64,000 nt of DNA from Flavobacterium soyae (GCF_021245985.1 NZ_JAJQXA010000004.1:248001-312000); one strand, 5' to 3'. Shown: positions 24,916 to 34,491, counted from the stretch's first letter. The notes: generated by a model from the sequence alone, not told the origin. A program made the numbers and translations.

Positions 24916-27693
24916 ATGAAAAAAAAATTACCAAAAATTATTGTGACCGCAATTGTTCTTAGTTTTTCTTTTTCTGCCTTTGCCCAAGTTCAAACAGACG
25001 ACAAACGTGTCGGGCAGAAAAGTGTTTCAGAAAACGGACAGCCAAACTTAATTACGTTTAATGAGCTTTCGAATTACAAAAGTTCTGAATCACAAAAAGT
25101 TTTCAAAGAACAATTAGGTTTAAAAGATTCTCAATCCTTTACAAAAATTAAAACAGAATCTGATAAACAAGGTTATACACATGAGAAATTTCAACTGTAT
25201 GAACAAGGAATTAAAGTAGAATTTGCCAATTATACTTTACATTCAAAAGATGGAAAATTAGTTTCGATGAACGGTGAGTATTACAACATCGAAAATGCGA
25301 AACTCTCTCCTTCACTTTCTGCACAAGATGCTTTTAATAAGGCATTGGGTTATACCCGTGCAGCAGAATATCTTTGGGATAAACCGCAAGATGCTGCAGA
25401 ATTGGGTTACGAAAAACCTAAAGGAGAATTGGTTTTGCTTCCTGACATGGAACAGCAAGGTCAAAAAAGAGCTGGAGATAAAGTTCGTCTTGCCTATAAA
25501 TTTGATATTTATGCCACAAAACCTTTAAGCCGTGGTGATCTTTATATTGATGCCGAAACAGGAAAAGCATTGTTTTATAATGCAACAATCAAACACTTAA
25601 ATGATAATGTTCATGGAAGTAAATTTTCAGATACAGCTAAAAAGAATGAAACTGCATCAAAAATGGCATTTGTTGCAGCAAATGCAGCAACACGTTACAG
25701 CGGAACGCAGACAATACAAACTACTTTAAGCGGTTCATCTTATATTTTGCTAGATGGGACTCGCGGAACAGGGATTCAAACTTATAATTCTGCCAGAACT
25801 GCTACTTATCCAACAACAAACTTTACAGATGCTGATAATAACTGGACAGCAGCCGAATATAATAACACCAACAAAGACAATGGGGCACTCGATGCACATT
25901 GGGGAGCTGAAATGACTTATGATTATTGGTCATCTGTTCATGGAAGAAACAGTTTTGACAATGCCGGTGCAAAAATTAAAAGTTATGTTCATTATAATTT
26001 AATTGCAGCCGGATATTCAAGCAATAATAATGCATTCTGGAACGGAAGCGTAATGACTTACGGAGATGGAAGCGGTACAGGTGGATTTGATATTTTAACT
26101 TCACTTGATGTTGCCGGACATGAAATTGGTCATGCCGTATGTACTTATACAGCAAACTTAGCATACCAAAAAGAGTCTGGTGCCATGAACGAAGCTTTCT
26201 CTGATATCTGGGCGGCTTGTATTGAATATCATTCAGCACCAACAAAATCAATCTGGCTGGTGGGTGAAGATATTGAAAGAAGAAGCGGACACATTGCTTT
26301 ACGTTCTATGAGTGATCCAAATGCAGAAGGACAGCCGGACACTTACGGAGGAACGAATTGGGTAAATGTAAACTGTACGCCAACTAGTAGTAACGATCAA
26401 TGCGGAGTACACACAAACTCAGGTGTTTTAAATCACTGGTTTTATATCTTATCAGTAGGTAAATCAGGAACAAATGATCTTGGAAATGCTTATAATGTAA
26501 CTGGAATCACTATCGATAAAGCTGAAAAAATTGCTTTTCGTTTAGAAGATTTTTACTTAGGAGCAAACTCAACTTATGCTAATGCAAGAACTTACGGAAT
26601 ACAGTCGGCTATTGATTTATACGGAGCTGGTTCTGCAGAAGTTATTGCAACTACAAATGCTTTTTATGCTATAGGTGTTGGTGCCGCATATTCCGGCTCT
26701 ACTGATACAACTGCACCATCTGCGCCAACTGGTTTAGCAGCTTCTGGAACTACAGGGACAACTACAAATTTAACATGGACAGCTTCTACAGATAATGTTG
26801 CGGTTACAGGTTATGATATTTACCAAGGGACAACACTTAAAGGTTCTTCGACTACAACTTCATATACTGTAACTGGATTAACGGCTTTAACAGCTTATAC
26901 TTTTAGTGTAAAAGCTAAAGATGCGGCCGGAAACATTTCAACTGCCAGTAATACAGTAAACGTAACAACAACTGCAGCTTCTGTAACATATTGTTCTTCT
27001 CAAGGAAACAGTGCAGCCGACGAAAGAATTGGTAAAGTTGTTTTTGGAACTATTAATAATACTTCAACAGGAACAACTGGTTATGAAAACTATACTGCTA
27101 TTTCTACAAATGCAGCAAGAGGAACTGCTTATACTATTACAATAACGCCAAGCTGGACATCGACAATTTATAACGAAGGTTATGGAGTATTCATCGATTA
27201 TAACCAAGACGGAGATTTTTCAGATTCTGGAGAAACAGTGTGGACTAAAACTGCATCAAAAACGACTCCGGTAACAGGAACAATTACAATTCCTGCTACA
27301 GCTGCTTTAGGAACAACAAGATTAAGAATTTCTATGAAATACAATGGGGTTCCAACATCTTGTGAAGGCTTCTCTTATGGACAAGTTGAAGATTACTCTA
27401 TAAACATTACAGCTTCTGGAACAGTTGCTGCAGAAGAAATTGCTGCAGGATTAATTGAAACTACTGAAGCATCTGGACTTACAGTATATCCTAATCCGGT
27501 TGAAAGCCAATTAAACGTTTCACTTTCAGAAGAAAAAGGTTATTCATATAAAATCTTAAATACATTAGGGCAACAGCTTGGTTCAGGACAAGTTGCAGGT
27601 TCAATAGATGTAAGTAAGTTAAGCACAGGAATTTATCTTATCGAATTAAATAACGGTGATAAGAAAATTGTGAAGAAATTTGCTAAAAAATAA
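24916..27693 (+). CDS. Secreted M4 (thermolysin-like) metalloprotease with T9SS sorting domain
   Basis: 925 residues. A signal peptide (cleaved near AFA-Q) is followed by an FTP/PepSY propeptide (about 45-225) and the M4 catalytic domain (about 255-590), with zinc motif HEIGH 402-406, third ligand glutamate in NEAFSD (425-430) and the transition-state histidine in VHTNSG (H499). Then come a fibronectin type III domain (about 598-687), a GEVED domain (about 690-832, with YNQDGDFSD and YGQVEDYSINI) and a C-terminal type A sorting domain (about 857-925: VYPNPV...GIYLIELNNGDKKIVKKFAKK). It is exported by Sec, then by T9SS, and is probably an extracellular protein-degrading enzyme. Transcribed alone with a long AT-rich leader. 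Confidence 0.95.
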   Translation: MKKKLPKIIVTAIVLSFSFSAFAQVQTDDKRVGQKSVSENGQPNLITFNELSNYKSSESQKVFKEQLGLKDSQSFTKIKTESDKQGYTHEKFQLYEQGIKVEFANYTLHSKDGKLVSMNGEYYNIENAKLSPSLSAQDAFNKALGYTRAAEYLWDKPQDAAELGYEKPKGELVLLPDMEQQGQKRAGDKVRLAYKFDIYATKPLSRGDLYIDAETGKALFYNATIKHLNDNVHGSKFSDTAKKNETASKMAFVAANAATRYSGTQTIQTTLSGSSYILLDGTRGTGIQTYNSARTATYPTTNFTDADNNWTAAEYNNTNKDNGALDAHWGAEMTYDYWSSVHGRNSFDNAGAKIKSYVHYNLIAAGYSSNNNAFWNGSVMTYGDGSGTGGFDILTSLDVAGHEIGHAVCTYTANLAYQKESGAMNEAFSDIWAACIEYHSAPTKSIWLVGEDIERRSGHIALRSMSDPNAEGQPDTYGGTNWVNVNCTPTSSNDQCGVHTNSGVLNHWFYILSVGKSGTNDLGNAYNVTGITIDKAEKIAFRLEDFYLGANSTYANARTYGIQSAIDLYGAGSAEVIATTNAFYAIGVGAAYSGSTDTTAPSAPTGLAASGTTGTTTNLTWTASTDNVAVTGYDIYQGTTLKGSSTTTSYTVTGLTALTAYTFSVKAKDAAGNISTASNTVNVTTTAASVTYCSSQGNSAADERIGKVVFGTINNTSTGTTGYENYTAISTNAARGTAYTITITPSWTSTIYNEGYGVFIDYNQDGDFSDSGETVWTKTASKTTPVTGTITIPATAALGTTRLRISMKYNGVPTSCEGFSYGQVEDYSINITASGTVAAEEIAAGLIETTEASGLTVYPNPVESQLNVSLSEEKGYSYKILNTLGQQLGSGQVAGSIDVSKLSTGIYLIELNNGDKKIVKKFAKK

Positions 27694-27713
27694 AAATCCG
27701 AATTAGTAGATAA

Positions 27714-27746
27714 GAAGCCTCGCAGTTTGCGGGGCTTTTTTCTTTT
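27714..27746 (+). terminator. Intrinsic terminator after the M4 protease
   Basis: AAGCCTCGCA pairs with TGCGGGGCTT (one T-G pair) across a 2-base loop and is followed by T-runs. Confidence 0.85.
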
Positions 27747-27842
27747 TTTAACCGAAAAGTTCGCAGAGATTTTTAACGCAAAGTTCGCTAAGGTTTTTTG
27801 CAAAGTCCGCGGGGCTTTTTTAATCTCGAAAAGCCGCAGTCC

Positions 27843-28000
27843 AGAAGCTTCGGGAGCAAAGTTTAATATTTAAAATTCAATAGCGTCCAGCTTTAGCTGG
27901 ATGTAAAGTAAGCAAAGTAAAAAGGGCTTTAGCCAAACATAACCGTTTGGCTAAAGCCCTTTTGTGTGTAAATCTTATACTTCCTCCAGCTAAAGCAGGT
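27843..28000. repeat. Composite palindrome of AGCT/GGCTTTAGCC modules (copy 1)
   Basis: The order is AGCTTCGGGAGCAAAGTTT (outer arm; partner AAACTTTGC near 28010), TCCAGCT-tt-AGCTGGA (27886-27901), a perfect 19-bp stem AAAAGGGCTTTAGCCAAAC (27920-27938) with its complement at 27945-27963 around the 6-base loop ataacc, then a decayed TCCAGCTAAAGC. The same modules in the same order form the repeat at 63057-63521. The flanks (27750-27842, 28005-28084) are degenerate GCAAAG/CTTTGC sequence. Confidence 0.8.
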
Positions 28001-28084
28001 GCCAATTAATAAACTTTGCGATTAAGCTTTGCGAGATTCTTTCATACAGAAATAAAAACCTTAGCGCTTTTTGCGGTTAAACAC

Positions 28085-30748
28085 CTACAAACTAAAACTC
28101 ATTCTTCCAAAATAATAAGCCCCCGTAGTTCCCATTTGAACCGGTGCATATTTAAACACTCCAAAATAACTGTTCTCGTAGATTTGTTTATCCGGGAAAA
28201 CATCAAATAAATTGTTCGCACCCAAAGAAATCTGAACTTTTGGAGTTATTTTGTATGCAAGAGTCAAGTCTGTAACCACTTTCCCGTTGTGTTTCTGGAT
28301 TCCTCCAAAAGGGAAGCCGTCACGAATAACTTCTCCAAAATAAGTATTTCTCAATAAAAAGTTCCATTTGTCGATATTGTAATTTACAGCAAAAGTCCCC
28401 TTGTGTTTAGGAGTATTCGATTCGATCAAACTTCTTTCCTGCGGCCCGTAATACACATCTTCCTGACCATTAAATATCGACGGAATATTGTTTAATTGAT
28501 TATCAACCTGATTGTTGTTGTAATTGTATAATAATGAAAGATTCAATTTACCACGTCCCGCATTTAAATCATAATCAATAACCACATCAAGACCGTTTGT
28601 AGTAGTATTAATTGCATTTGTAAAGAAACGCCCCGTTTGCGCACCATATTGAGCAAACAAATCACGAAGTTCAGGAACTGGGTCTCCGTAAGCATCATTT
28701 CCTAAATTTCCGGTCAAAATAATTCTGTTATCAATTCTAATGTGGTAATAATCAGCCGTAATATGCAATTGTTTTGTTGGAGAAAAAACAACCCCAAAAC
28801 TATAATTTCTTGAAGTCTCTTCTTTCAATTTCGGAATTCCAAGCTGTTTCGCTACATCGCTGTCATTTCTAAAAATACCCGAATTCAAAAGTTCCCCGTC
28901 AACAACATCCGTTGCAATATTATTAAAATATTGCTGATGTAAAGAAGGCGCTCTAAAACCAGAACTAATAGCGCCACGAACAAAAAGATTTTCCAGAATT
29001 TTATATCTCAGCGATAATTTTCCATTAATCGTATTTCCAAAATCAGTATAATCTTCATAACGCCCAGCAATTCCAACTAAAAATTTATCTGTAATATCTG
29101 CTTCAACATCAGCATAAACACCCACACTGTTTCTATCTTCGTTCACTTCATTCAAAGGAGAAAATCCGGGAAAGGATTGTGCGCCGCCGTCGATATAAGA
29201 AGCCTCTTCACCAGGAACAATTTTGTATTTCTCAAAACGATATTCAGCACCAAAAGCAACATTCAATCCGTTGAAAATATCTTTATACAATCTCGAAATA
29301 TCGGCATTTACAGTATTTTGAAGAAAAGAATGATTTCCCGCTTTAAATTCTGTCGGGCTTGCATCGCCTAAAGAAAAATTGTTTGTGTTTGATACCTCAT
29401 AAACAAATTTATTTTCACCGATAGTATTGCTCAAGTCCAGTTTCCATTCGCCAAATTTAAATTTGAAACCAAAAGAAGAAGAAAGATCTGTAACAACAGA
29501 GTTTAATTCAGGCTGAAAACCAAAAGGGAAAATTGAAGCCACAACACTTTCTGTTTCACTTGGTAAACGTCTAAACCCGTAACCCGTTCCTTTTCTGTGG
29601 CTCACACCTCCGGAAGCATAAAACTCAATTTGATCGTTTAATGGAATCGAAGCATTAAAGAAACCTTGTAAATTTTGGATTTTAGCATCACCAATCTGGA
29701 AATTGAAATCATCACGTTTTAAACCATTTTGAGCTAATAAATTATCATCAAACTGACGAGATGCTGCAGGATCGTTTGCAAAATCATAAGAAGTTGTACC
29801 AGGGCCATTGCCTATAGAAGTTTGATCAAAAATAATCAAAGTGTTATTTTGAGAACGATTTGTTTTCTGACGGTCATTAAATTCACCAGTAAAGTTTATA
29901 AAACCACCTTTATTACCAATTTTTGTTCCGTAATTCAGGTTTAAATTGGTAGTTTGTCCGTCATCTCTCGATGTTGAACCATAAGTAGCATTTGCTTCTA
30001 AACCCGCATTATCTTTTAAAACCAAATTTATAACACCTGCAATAGCATCAGAACCATATTGCGCTGCCGCTCCATCACGCAAAACTTCAATTCGTTTAAT
30101 TGCCGAAGCAGGAATTGCACTTAAATCTGTACCTACAGAACCATTTCCAACCGTATTTTGATAGTTTACCAATGAAGTTGTGTGTCTTCTTTTCCCATTA
30201 ATTAAAACCAAAACCTGATCTGGGCCTAAACCTCTTAAAGAAGCCGGATCAATATGTTCTGTTCCATCTGCAGAAGATTGTCTGTTTGAATTAAAAGACG
30301 GAATCAAATAAGTTAAAATATCATTTGTTGTAGTCTGAGGTGTTGTGTTTCTAATTTTCGCCAGATTTACAACATCAACAGGAACTGCAGTTTCCAGTTT
30401 GCTTTTCTTTGGGTTTCTGCTTCCAACAACCACAATTTCATCTAAACTATTATTTTCTAAAACCAGCTGAATATCTACAAAATGATCTTTTGCCACAATT
30501 TCTCTGGTTTGATAGCCAAATAGCGATATAATAAGTGTTGGGTTATTTGTTGAAGATTTAATTTTAAATTTCCCCAGCGCATCGCTCGTAGTACTTATTT
30601 GAGAACCTTTTACAAGAATTGTTGCAAATTCTAACGGAATTCCTGTTTCGGTTGTAATGGTTCCGTTAATTTCTTGATTTTGGGCAAAAAATAAACTACT
30701 CGACAAAGTAAGAACGAGAGTTATGATCAGTTTTAGTTTTTTTCTCAT
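28085..30748 (-). CDS. TonB-dependent receptor with carboxypeptidase-like domain
   Basis: 887 residues. A signal peptide (MRKKLKLIITLVLTLSSSLFFA-Q), a CarboxypepD_reg-like domain (about 27-105), a plug (about 115-235, with RGLGPDQVLVLINGKRRHTTSLV and VLRDGAAAQYGSDAIAGVINLVLK), then a barrel with the usual C-terminal strand (GAYYFGRMSFSL). The plug wording resembles CirA-like receptors of the iTonB group for siderophores or small organics rather than SusC partners, and no SusD gene is adjacent. Monocistronic. Substrate unknown. The divergent neighbour is the exported SAM hydrolase-like gene, about 190 bases away. Confidence 0.9.
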   Translation of the reverse strand: MRKKLKLIITLVLTLSSSLFFAQNQEINGTITTETGIPLEFATILVKGSQISTTSDALGKFKIKSSTNNPTLIISLFGYQTREIVAKDHFVDIQLVLENNSLDEIVVVGSRNPKKSKLETAVPVDVVNLAKIRNTTPQTTTNDILTYLIPSFNSNRQSSADGTEHIDPASLRGLGPDQVLVLINGKRRHTTSLVNYQNTVGNGSVGTDLSAIPASAIKRIEVLRDGAAAQYGSDAIAGVINLVLKDNAGLEANATYGSTSRDDGQTTNLNLNYGTKIGNKGGFINFTGEFNDRQKTNRSQNNTLIIFDQTSIGNGPGTTSYDFANDPAASRQFDDNLLAQNGLKRDDFNFQIGDAKIQNLQGFFNASIPLNDQIEFYASGGVSHRKGTGYGFRRLPSETESVVASIFPFGFQPELNSVVTDLSSSFGFKFKFGEWKLDLSNTIGENKFVYEVSNTNNFSLGDASPTEFKAGNHSFLQNTVNADISRLYKDIFNGLNVAFGAEYRFEKYKIVPGEEASYIDGGAQSFPGFSPLNEVNEDRNSVGVYADVEADITDKFLVGIAGRYEDYTDFGNTINGKLSLRYKILENLFVRGAISSGFRAPSLHQQYFNNIATDVVDGELLNSGIFRNDSDVAKQLGIPKLKEETSRNYSFGVVFSPTKQLHITADYYHIRIDNRIILTGNLGNDAYGDPVPELRDLFAQYGAQTGRFFTNAINTTTNGLDVVIDYDLNAGRGKLNLSLLYNYNNNQVDNQLNNIPSIFNGQEDVYYGPQERSLIESNTPKHKGTFAVNYNIDKWNFLLRNTYFGEVIRDGFPFGGIQKHNGKVVTDLTLAYKITPKVQISLGANNLFDVFPDKQIYENSYFGVFKYAPVQMGTTGAYYFGRMSFSL

Positions 30749-30907
30749 AATAAAATGGTTTTATAATAAAAGGAATGCAAAAATAAATTACCTACTATTT
30801 ATATAGGATAAAGAATAAAATGCAAATGTAATTGTAAAAAACTAAAATCAATTTATATAATCTTGTTTTTTATAAGTTAGTCATATCATTTTTTGATTTT
30901 AATGAAA

Positions 30908-30915
30908 TATCTTTG
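30908..30915 (+). promoter_or_regulatory. Candidate -7 box TATCTTTG
   Basis: TATCTTTG fits TAnnTTTG and ends 22 bases before the ATG at 30938. Its position inside the in-frame extension back to the TTG at 30893 argues that translation starts at 30938, giving the signal peptide its proper N-terminus. No clear TTG -33 element at the expected distance. Confidence 0.45.
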
Positions 30916-30937
30916 CGTAAATTTAAAAAGAGAAAAA

Positions 30938-31825
30938 ATGAAATTAAAAGTATTACTTTTTTTGCTTGCTATAACATTTAATGGCTTTTCGCAAAATAAT
31001 GTATTGGTTTTTCAATCAGATTTTGGTTTGAAAGATGGAGCAGTTTCTGCTATGAAAGGTGTTGCAATGGGTGTTTCGACTGATTTGAAAATATTTGACT
31101 TAACACATGAAATCCCGGCTTTTAATATTTGGGAAGCAGCATATCGTTTGTCGCAGACAGCGCAGTATTACCCAGCAGGAACTGTTTTTGTATCAGTTTG
31201 TGATCCGGGAGTTGGTACCGCAAGACACTCTGTAGTTTTATTGACAAAATCCGGGCATTATTTTGTAACTCCGGATAACGGAACTTTGACTCTAATTGCA
31301 GAACAATTAGGAATTCAGGAAGTTCGTGAAATTGATGAGGTAAAAAACCGTCGCCAGAATTCAAATGAATCCTATACGTTTCACGGACGTGATGTATATG
31401 CTTTTACCGGAGCGCGTTTAGCATCAAAAACGATTACTTTTGAAGAAGTTGGACCAAAATTACCAAGTGAAGTAGTTAAAATTGATTACCAAAAACCAGT
31501 ATTTGAAAACGGCGTTATAAAAGGCGGAATTCCAATTCTGGATATTCAATACGGAAATGTTTGGACAAATATTGACAAAAAGACTTTTGCTAATCTTGGT
31601 TTGAAAGCAGGAGATTTTGTTAAAATCCAGATTTTCAACGGAACTAAAAAAGCTTACGAAGGAAAACTAAAATTAGTAAATACTTTTGGAGAAGTTCCGG
31701 CAGGAACAGACGTTACGTATTTTAACAGCCTTTTAAATTTTTCACTAGCTGTAAATCAAGGCAGTTTCTCGGTAAAGCATAAAATTTACAGCGGAGCAGA
31801 CTGGAGTATTTTACTAAGTAAATAA
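30938..31825 (+). CDS. Exported SAM hydrolase-like protein (DUF62 / SAM hydroxide adenosyltransferase)
   Basis: 295 residues. The first 18 form a signal peptide (MKLKVLLFLLAITFNGFS-Q). The rest is the two-domain DUF62 fold: SDFGLKDGAVSAMKGV (27-42), VCDPGVGTARHSV (88-99), TPDNGTLT (111-118) and FHGRDVYA (148-155). Asp89, Arg96 and His149 are spaced like the Asp-Arg-His triad of archaeal SAM hydrolases, which split S-adenosylmethionine into adenosine and methionine; nothing suggests the halide specificity of fluorinase. Known members act in the cytoplasm on SAM, so an exported version is odd. It may act on another nucleoside or sulfonium in the periplasm. Alone in its transcript. Confidence 0.8.
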   Translation: MKLKVLLFLLAITFNGFSQNNVLVFQSDFGLKDGAVSAMKGVAMGVSTDLKIFDLTHEIPAFNIWEAAYRLSQTAQYYPAGTVFVSVCDPGVGTARHSVVLLTKSGHYFVTPDNGTLTLIAEQLGIQEVREIDEVKNRRQNSNESYTFHGRDVYAFTGARLASKTITFEEVGPKLPSEVVKIDYQKPVFENGVIKGGIPILDIQYGNVWTNIDKKTFANLGLKAGDFVKIQIFNGTKKAYEGKLKLVNTFGEVPAGTDVTYFNSLLNFSLAVNQGSFSVKHKIYSGADWSILLSK

Positions 31826-31851
31826 GTTTAAGTCATCTTAATATAAAAAAG

Positions 31852-31880
31852 AAAAAACCGCCCAATTGAGCGGTTTTTTT
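31852..31880. terminator. Intrinsic terminator between convergent genes
   Basis: AAAAAACCGC and GCGGTTTTTT pair around ccaattga, with A- and T-runs. It serves the SAM hydrolase-like gene and can serve the opposing gene ending at 31956. Confidence 0.88.
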
Positions 31881-31955
31881 TATAAAACTTTGCGAATCTG
31901 CATCTTAGCGAGATTAAAACGACAAACTTAGCGTAAATCTTTGTGGTTAAAAAAA

Positions 31956-32486
31956 CTAGTTCAAATTGAAAGAAGCTCCTAAACTAAAAGTAACCTGATT
32001 GTTTAAATGATCAAATACATCATTCTCGTTACTATATTTTGCAATTGGAAAGCCAAGTTCTGTAAACACACCAAATCCGTCAGTAAAGAAGTAACGTCCG
32101 CCAATGTGTCCTCCAAAGTTGCGTAAACCTAAACTTAAACCAGGATAAACATCTAACTGCTCAACCCCAATAACACTGCTTAAATTAGCATTAATTCTTG
32201 CTTTTGCATCAAAACGATCCTGAAATTCTGGCTTGTGATCAGTGTAGTAAGTTGGGCCTCCGTGGTAGAAACCATTGTAATTATCTACTCCAAGTAAATA
32301 ACTGGAAACAAATCCAAAAGAGAAATTTTCTCCTAAACCAAAATCAATAGATCCCTGAATTCCTGAACCTCCATCTTGTAGATTAGCACCTACGTTTACT
32401 CTCATATCGCCTTTGCCGGTAAAAGCTTTCTGCGCATGAATAAATCCGAACGATACCAAAAACAATAATGTGATAACTTTTTTCAT
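31956..32486 (-). CDS. Small outer-membrane beta-barrel protein (possibly DUF6646)
   Basis: 176 residues with a signal peptide (MKKVITLLFLVSFGFIHA-Q). The alternating pattern of short amphipathic strands and glycine/aromatic residues (GSIDFGLGENFSFGFVSSYLLG, GLSLGLRNFGGHIGGRYFF) and the terminal strand VTFSLGASFNLN are those of an 8-stranded outer-membrane barrel. I believe it belongs to the flavobacterial DUF6646 family, but no function is known. It lies 48 bases downstream of the phosphatase gene on the same strand. Confidence 0.7.
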   Translation of the reverse strand: MKKVITLLFLVSFGFIHAQKAFTGKGDMRVNVGANLQDGGSGIQGSIDFGLGENFSFGFVSSYLLGVDNYNGFYHGGPTYYTDHKPEFQDRFDAKARINANLSSVIGVEQLDVYPGLSLGLRNFGGHIGGRYFFTDGFGVFTELGFPIAKYSNENDVFDHLNNQVTFSLGASFNLN

Positions 32487-32534
32487 AAACTTAAATATTA
32501 ATTATTTTGCTGTGCAAATTTAATTTTTTATATC

Positions 32535-33269
32535 TCAATTCCTACCTTTTTCGTTAGAATACAATTCATTTAATGGTTCGCTTTGCCAGAATTTTTTCGT
32601 ATCTATATCCATGATAGTTAAAGGGCCTTTAAAAGCTGCTCCTGTATCAACATTCCATACACAGGCTTTGTTTATAGGCACCGTTTCTCCAATTCTGGTA
32701 ACAGGAGTATGGCCAATATAAATTTCTTTATAAATCGTAAAACGTTTTGGATAATATAAATCATCCGGTTTTAAATTTGGATCTAAAGCTAATGCAGATT
32801 CCCAAAGTGTTCTGTCCCAATAAAATAATTTTGGAAAGTATTCCCAGACAACACCATTTAAATTGGTAAATCCTGCGTGAACAAAAAGGCGGGTTTCATC
32901 ATCGAGATAATAATCTTTCAGTGATTCAAAAAAGGCGATATGTTCTTTTTTTCTTTCCGGAGAAATTTTAGAATACCCTTCAACAGTGGCTTTTCCGCCA
33001 TGTTTATACCACATTTCTTCATCTAAATCTTCATGTCTGTTTTCCAGCCAGTCTAAAGCCAGCTGATCATGATTTCCTCTAATGCAAATACAGTTTTGTT
33101 TAGTTTTAAGGTCAATTAAAAAATCAATAACTTCTGCCGACTGGCTCCAGCCGTCAACATAATCGCCTAAAAATATAAGAGTATCTCGTGTAGTAACTTC
33201 GGCTCTTTTCAACACTTGTTCAAGTGCGAGTAATCCTCCATGTATGTCGCCTATAACAAATGTTCGCAT
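32535..33269 (-). CDS. Calcineurin-like serine/threonine phosphatase
   Basis: 244 residues of the PPP-type metallophosphoesterase family. Metal and catalytic motifs are complete: GDIHG (7-11), GDYVDG (35-40), RGNHD (64-68), then VHAGF (about 136) and IGHTPV (about 191). The length and motif set match bacterial PrpA/PrpB-like and diadenosine-tetraphosphatase-like enzymes; which phosphoester it cuts cannot be told. Cytoplasmic. It shares a 139-base divergent region with dinB. Confidence 0.88.
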   Translation of the reverse strand: MRTFVIGDIHGGLLALEQVLKRAEVTTRDTLIFLGDYVDGWSQSAEVIDFLIDLKTKQNCICIRGNHDQLALDWLENRHEDLDEEMWYKHGGKATVEGYSKISPERKKEHIAFFESLKDYYLDDETRLFVHAGFTNLNGVVWEYFPKLFYWDRTLWESALALDPNLKPDDLYYPKRFTIYKEIYIGHTPVTRIGETVPINKACVWNVDTGAAFKGPLTIMDIDTKKFWQSEPLNELYSNEKGRN

Positions 33270-33396
33270 TTTTTAAAATTTCGAGTAAACTACAAAAATA
33301 AATAAAATGATTTGTTTAGGATCATTTAGTTGTTAATCTTTAAAAATTGATACTATTTATAACTATTGGCAGCGTTCTTTTTATTGCTTTACTGTT

Positions 33397-33404
33397 TAAA
33401 TTTG
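33397..33404 (+). promoter_or_regulatory. Candidate -7 box TAAATTTG abutting the dinB start
   Basis: TAAATTTG fits TAnnTTTG and ends only 4 bases before the dinB ATG. If used, transcription would begin at or within a few bases of the ATG, giving a leaderless mRNA. Chance occurrence in AT-rich DNA is quite possible. Confidence 0.35.
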
Positions 33405-33408
33405 CATA

Positions 33409-34491
33409 ATGTCAGATGTGCCAACATATCGAAAAATAATCCATATTGATATGGATGCTTTTTATGCTTCGGTAGAGCAGATGGATAATCCTGCTCTACG
33501 CGGGAAACCTGTTGCTGTTGGAGGTTCAGAAAATAGAGGAGTAGTTTCAGCAGCAAGTTACGAAGCCAGGAAATTTGGTGTACGCAGTGCCATAAGCGGT
33601 GTTTTGGCGAAAAAATATTGTCCTGAAATTATCTTTGTGCGACCTAGATTTGACCGATATAAAGAGATTTCTTCTAAAATCCATAAAATCTTTCACGAAT
33701 ACACAGATTTAGTTGAGCCGCTTTCGCTCGATGAAGCTTATCTCGATGTAACCCAAAATAAAAAAGGAAATCCAAGTGCCAGTTTATTAGCGAAGGAAAT
33801 CAGACTCCGGATTTTAAATGAAGTTGGATTGACAGCTTCGGCAGGAATATCTGTAAATAAGTTTGTGGCCAAAATTGCCAGTGATGTCAATAAACCAAAC
33901 GGACAAAAAACGGTAAATCCAGACGAAATTATACCTTTTCTGGAAGAATTGCCAATTCGAAAGTTCTATGGAGTTGGTAAAGTTACTACTGAAAAAATGT
34001 ACCAGCTCGGAATTTTTACCGGACTGGACCTTAAAGGTAAATCGCTGGAATTTCTGGAAAAACATTTCGGGAAATCCGGAGCTTTTTATTATAAAGTAGT
34101 CCGCGGAATTCATAACAGCGAAGTAAAGTCATATCGAATTACTAAATCTGTAGCTGCAGAACATACTTTTGATGTTAATTTATCTTCAGAAATCTTCATG
34201 CTTGAACAGTTGGAAAGAATTGCTGTTTCATTAGAAAAGCGACTAAAAAAACACAATATTTCGGGTAAAACAGTTACACTAAAAATCAAATACAGCGACT
34301 TTACCCAGCAGACAAGAAGTAAAACATTACCGTATTTTATTTCAGATAAAAGTTTGATTATGGAGATTGTAGAAGAACTGCTGTATCAGGAAAAAATGAA
34401 AGATTCTGTTCGATTGCTTGGAATTTCGCTCAACAACCTGAATAACGAAGAAAAAAAGGCCGTTGTGGTACAATTAAAGTTTGCATTTTAA
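33409..34491 (+). CDS. dinB: DNA polymerase IV (Y family)
   Basis: 360 residues, the usual length. Palm motifs IHIDMDAFYASVEQ (D14, D16 region) and PLSLDEAYLDVT (D108, E109) provide the catalytic acidic residues. The finger/thumb HhH segment FYGVGKVTTEKMYQLGI and the little-finger domain (about 240-345) follow. The terminal QLKFAF resembles a beta-clamp-binding peptide. It performs translesion synthesis past minor-groove and alkylation damage. No LexA-type palindrome was recognised upstream. Several alkylation-repair-like genes occur 7-9 kb further on. Confidence 0.95.
   Translation: MSDVPTYRKIIHIDMDAFYASVEQMDNPALRGKPVAVGGSENRGVVSAASYEARKFGVRSAISGVLAKKYCPEIIFVRPRFDRYKEISSKIHKIFHEYTDLVEPLSLDEAYLDVTQNKKGNPSASLLAKEIRLRILNEVGLTASAGISVNKFVAKIASDVNKPNGQKTVNPDEIIPFLEELPIRKFYGVGKVTTEKMYQLGIFTGLDLKGKSLEFLEKHFGKSGAFYYKVVRGIHNSEVKSYRITKSVAAEHTFDVNLSSEIFMLEQLERIAVSLEKRLKKHNISGKTVTLKIKYSDFTQQTRSKTLPYFISDKSLIMEIVEELLYQEKMKDSVRLLGISLNNLNNEEKKAVVVQLKFAF

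Noticed and set aside
30938..31825. Fluorinase or chlorinase
   Set aside because: The Asp-Arg-His triad of SAM hydrolases is present and no halogenase-specific feature could be identified; halide use is not claimed.
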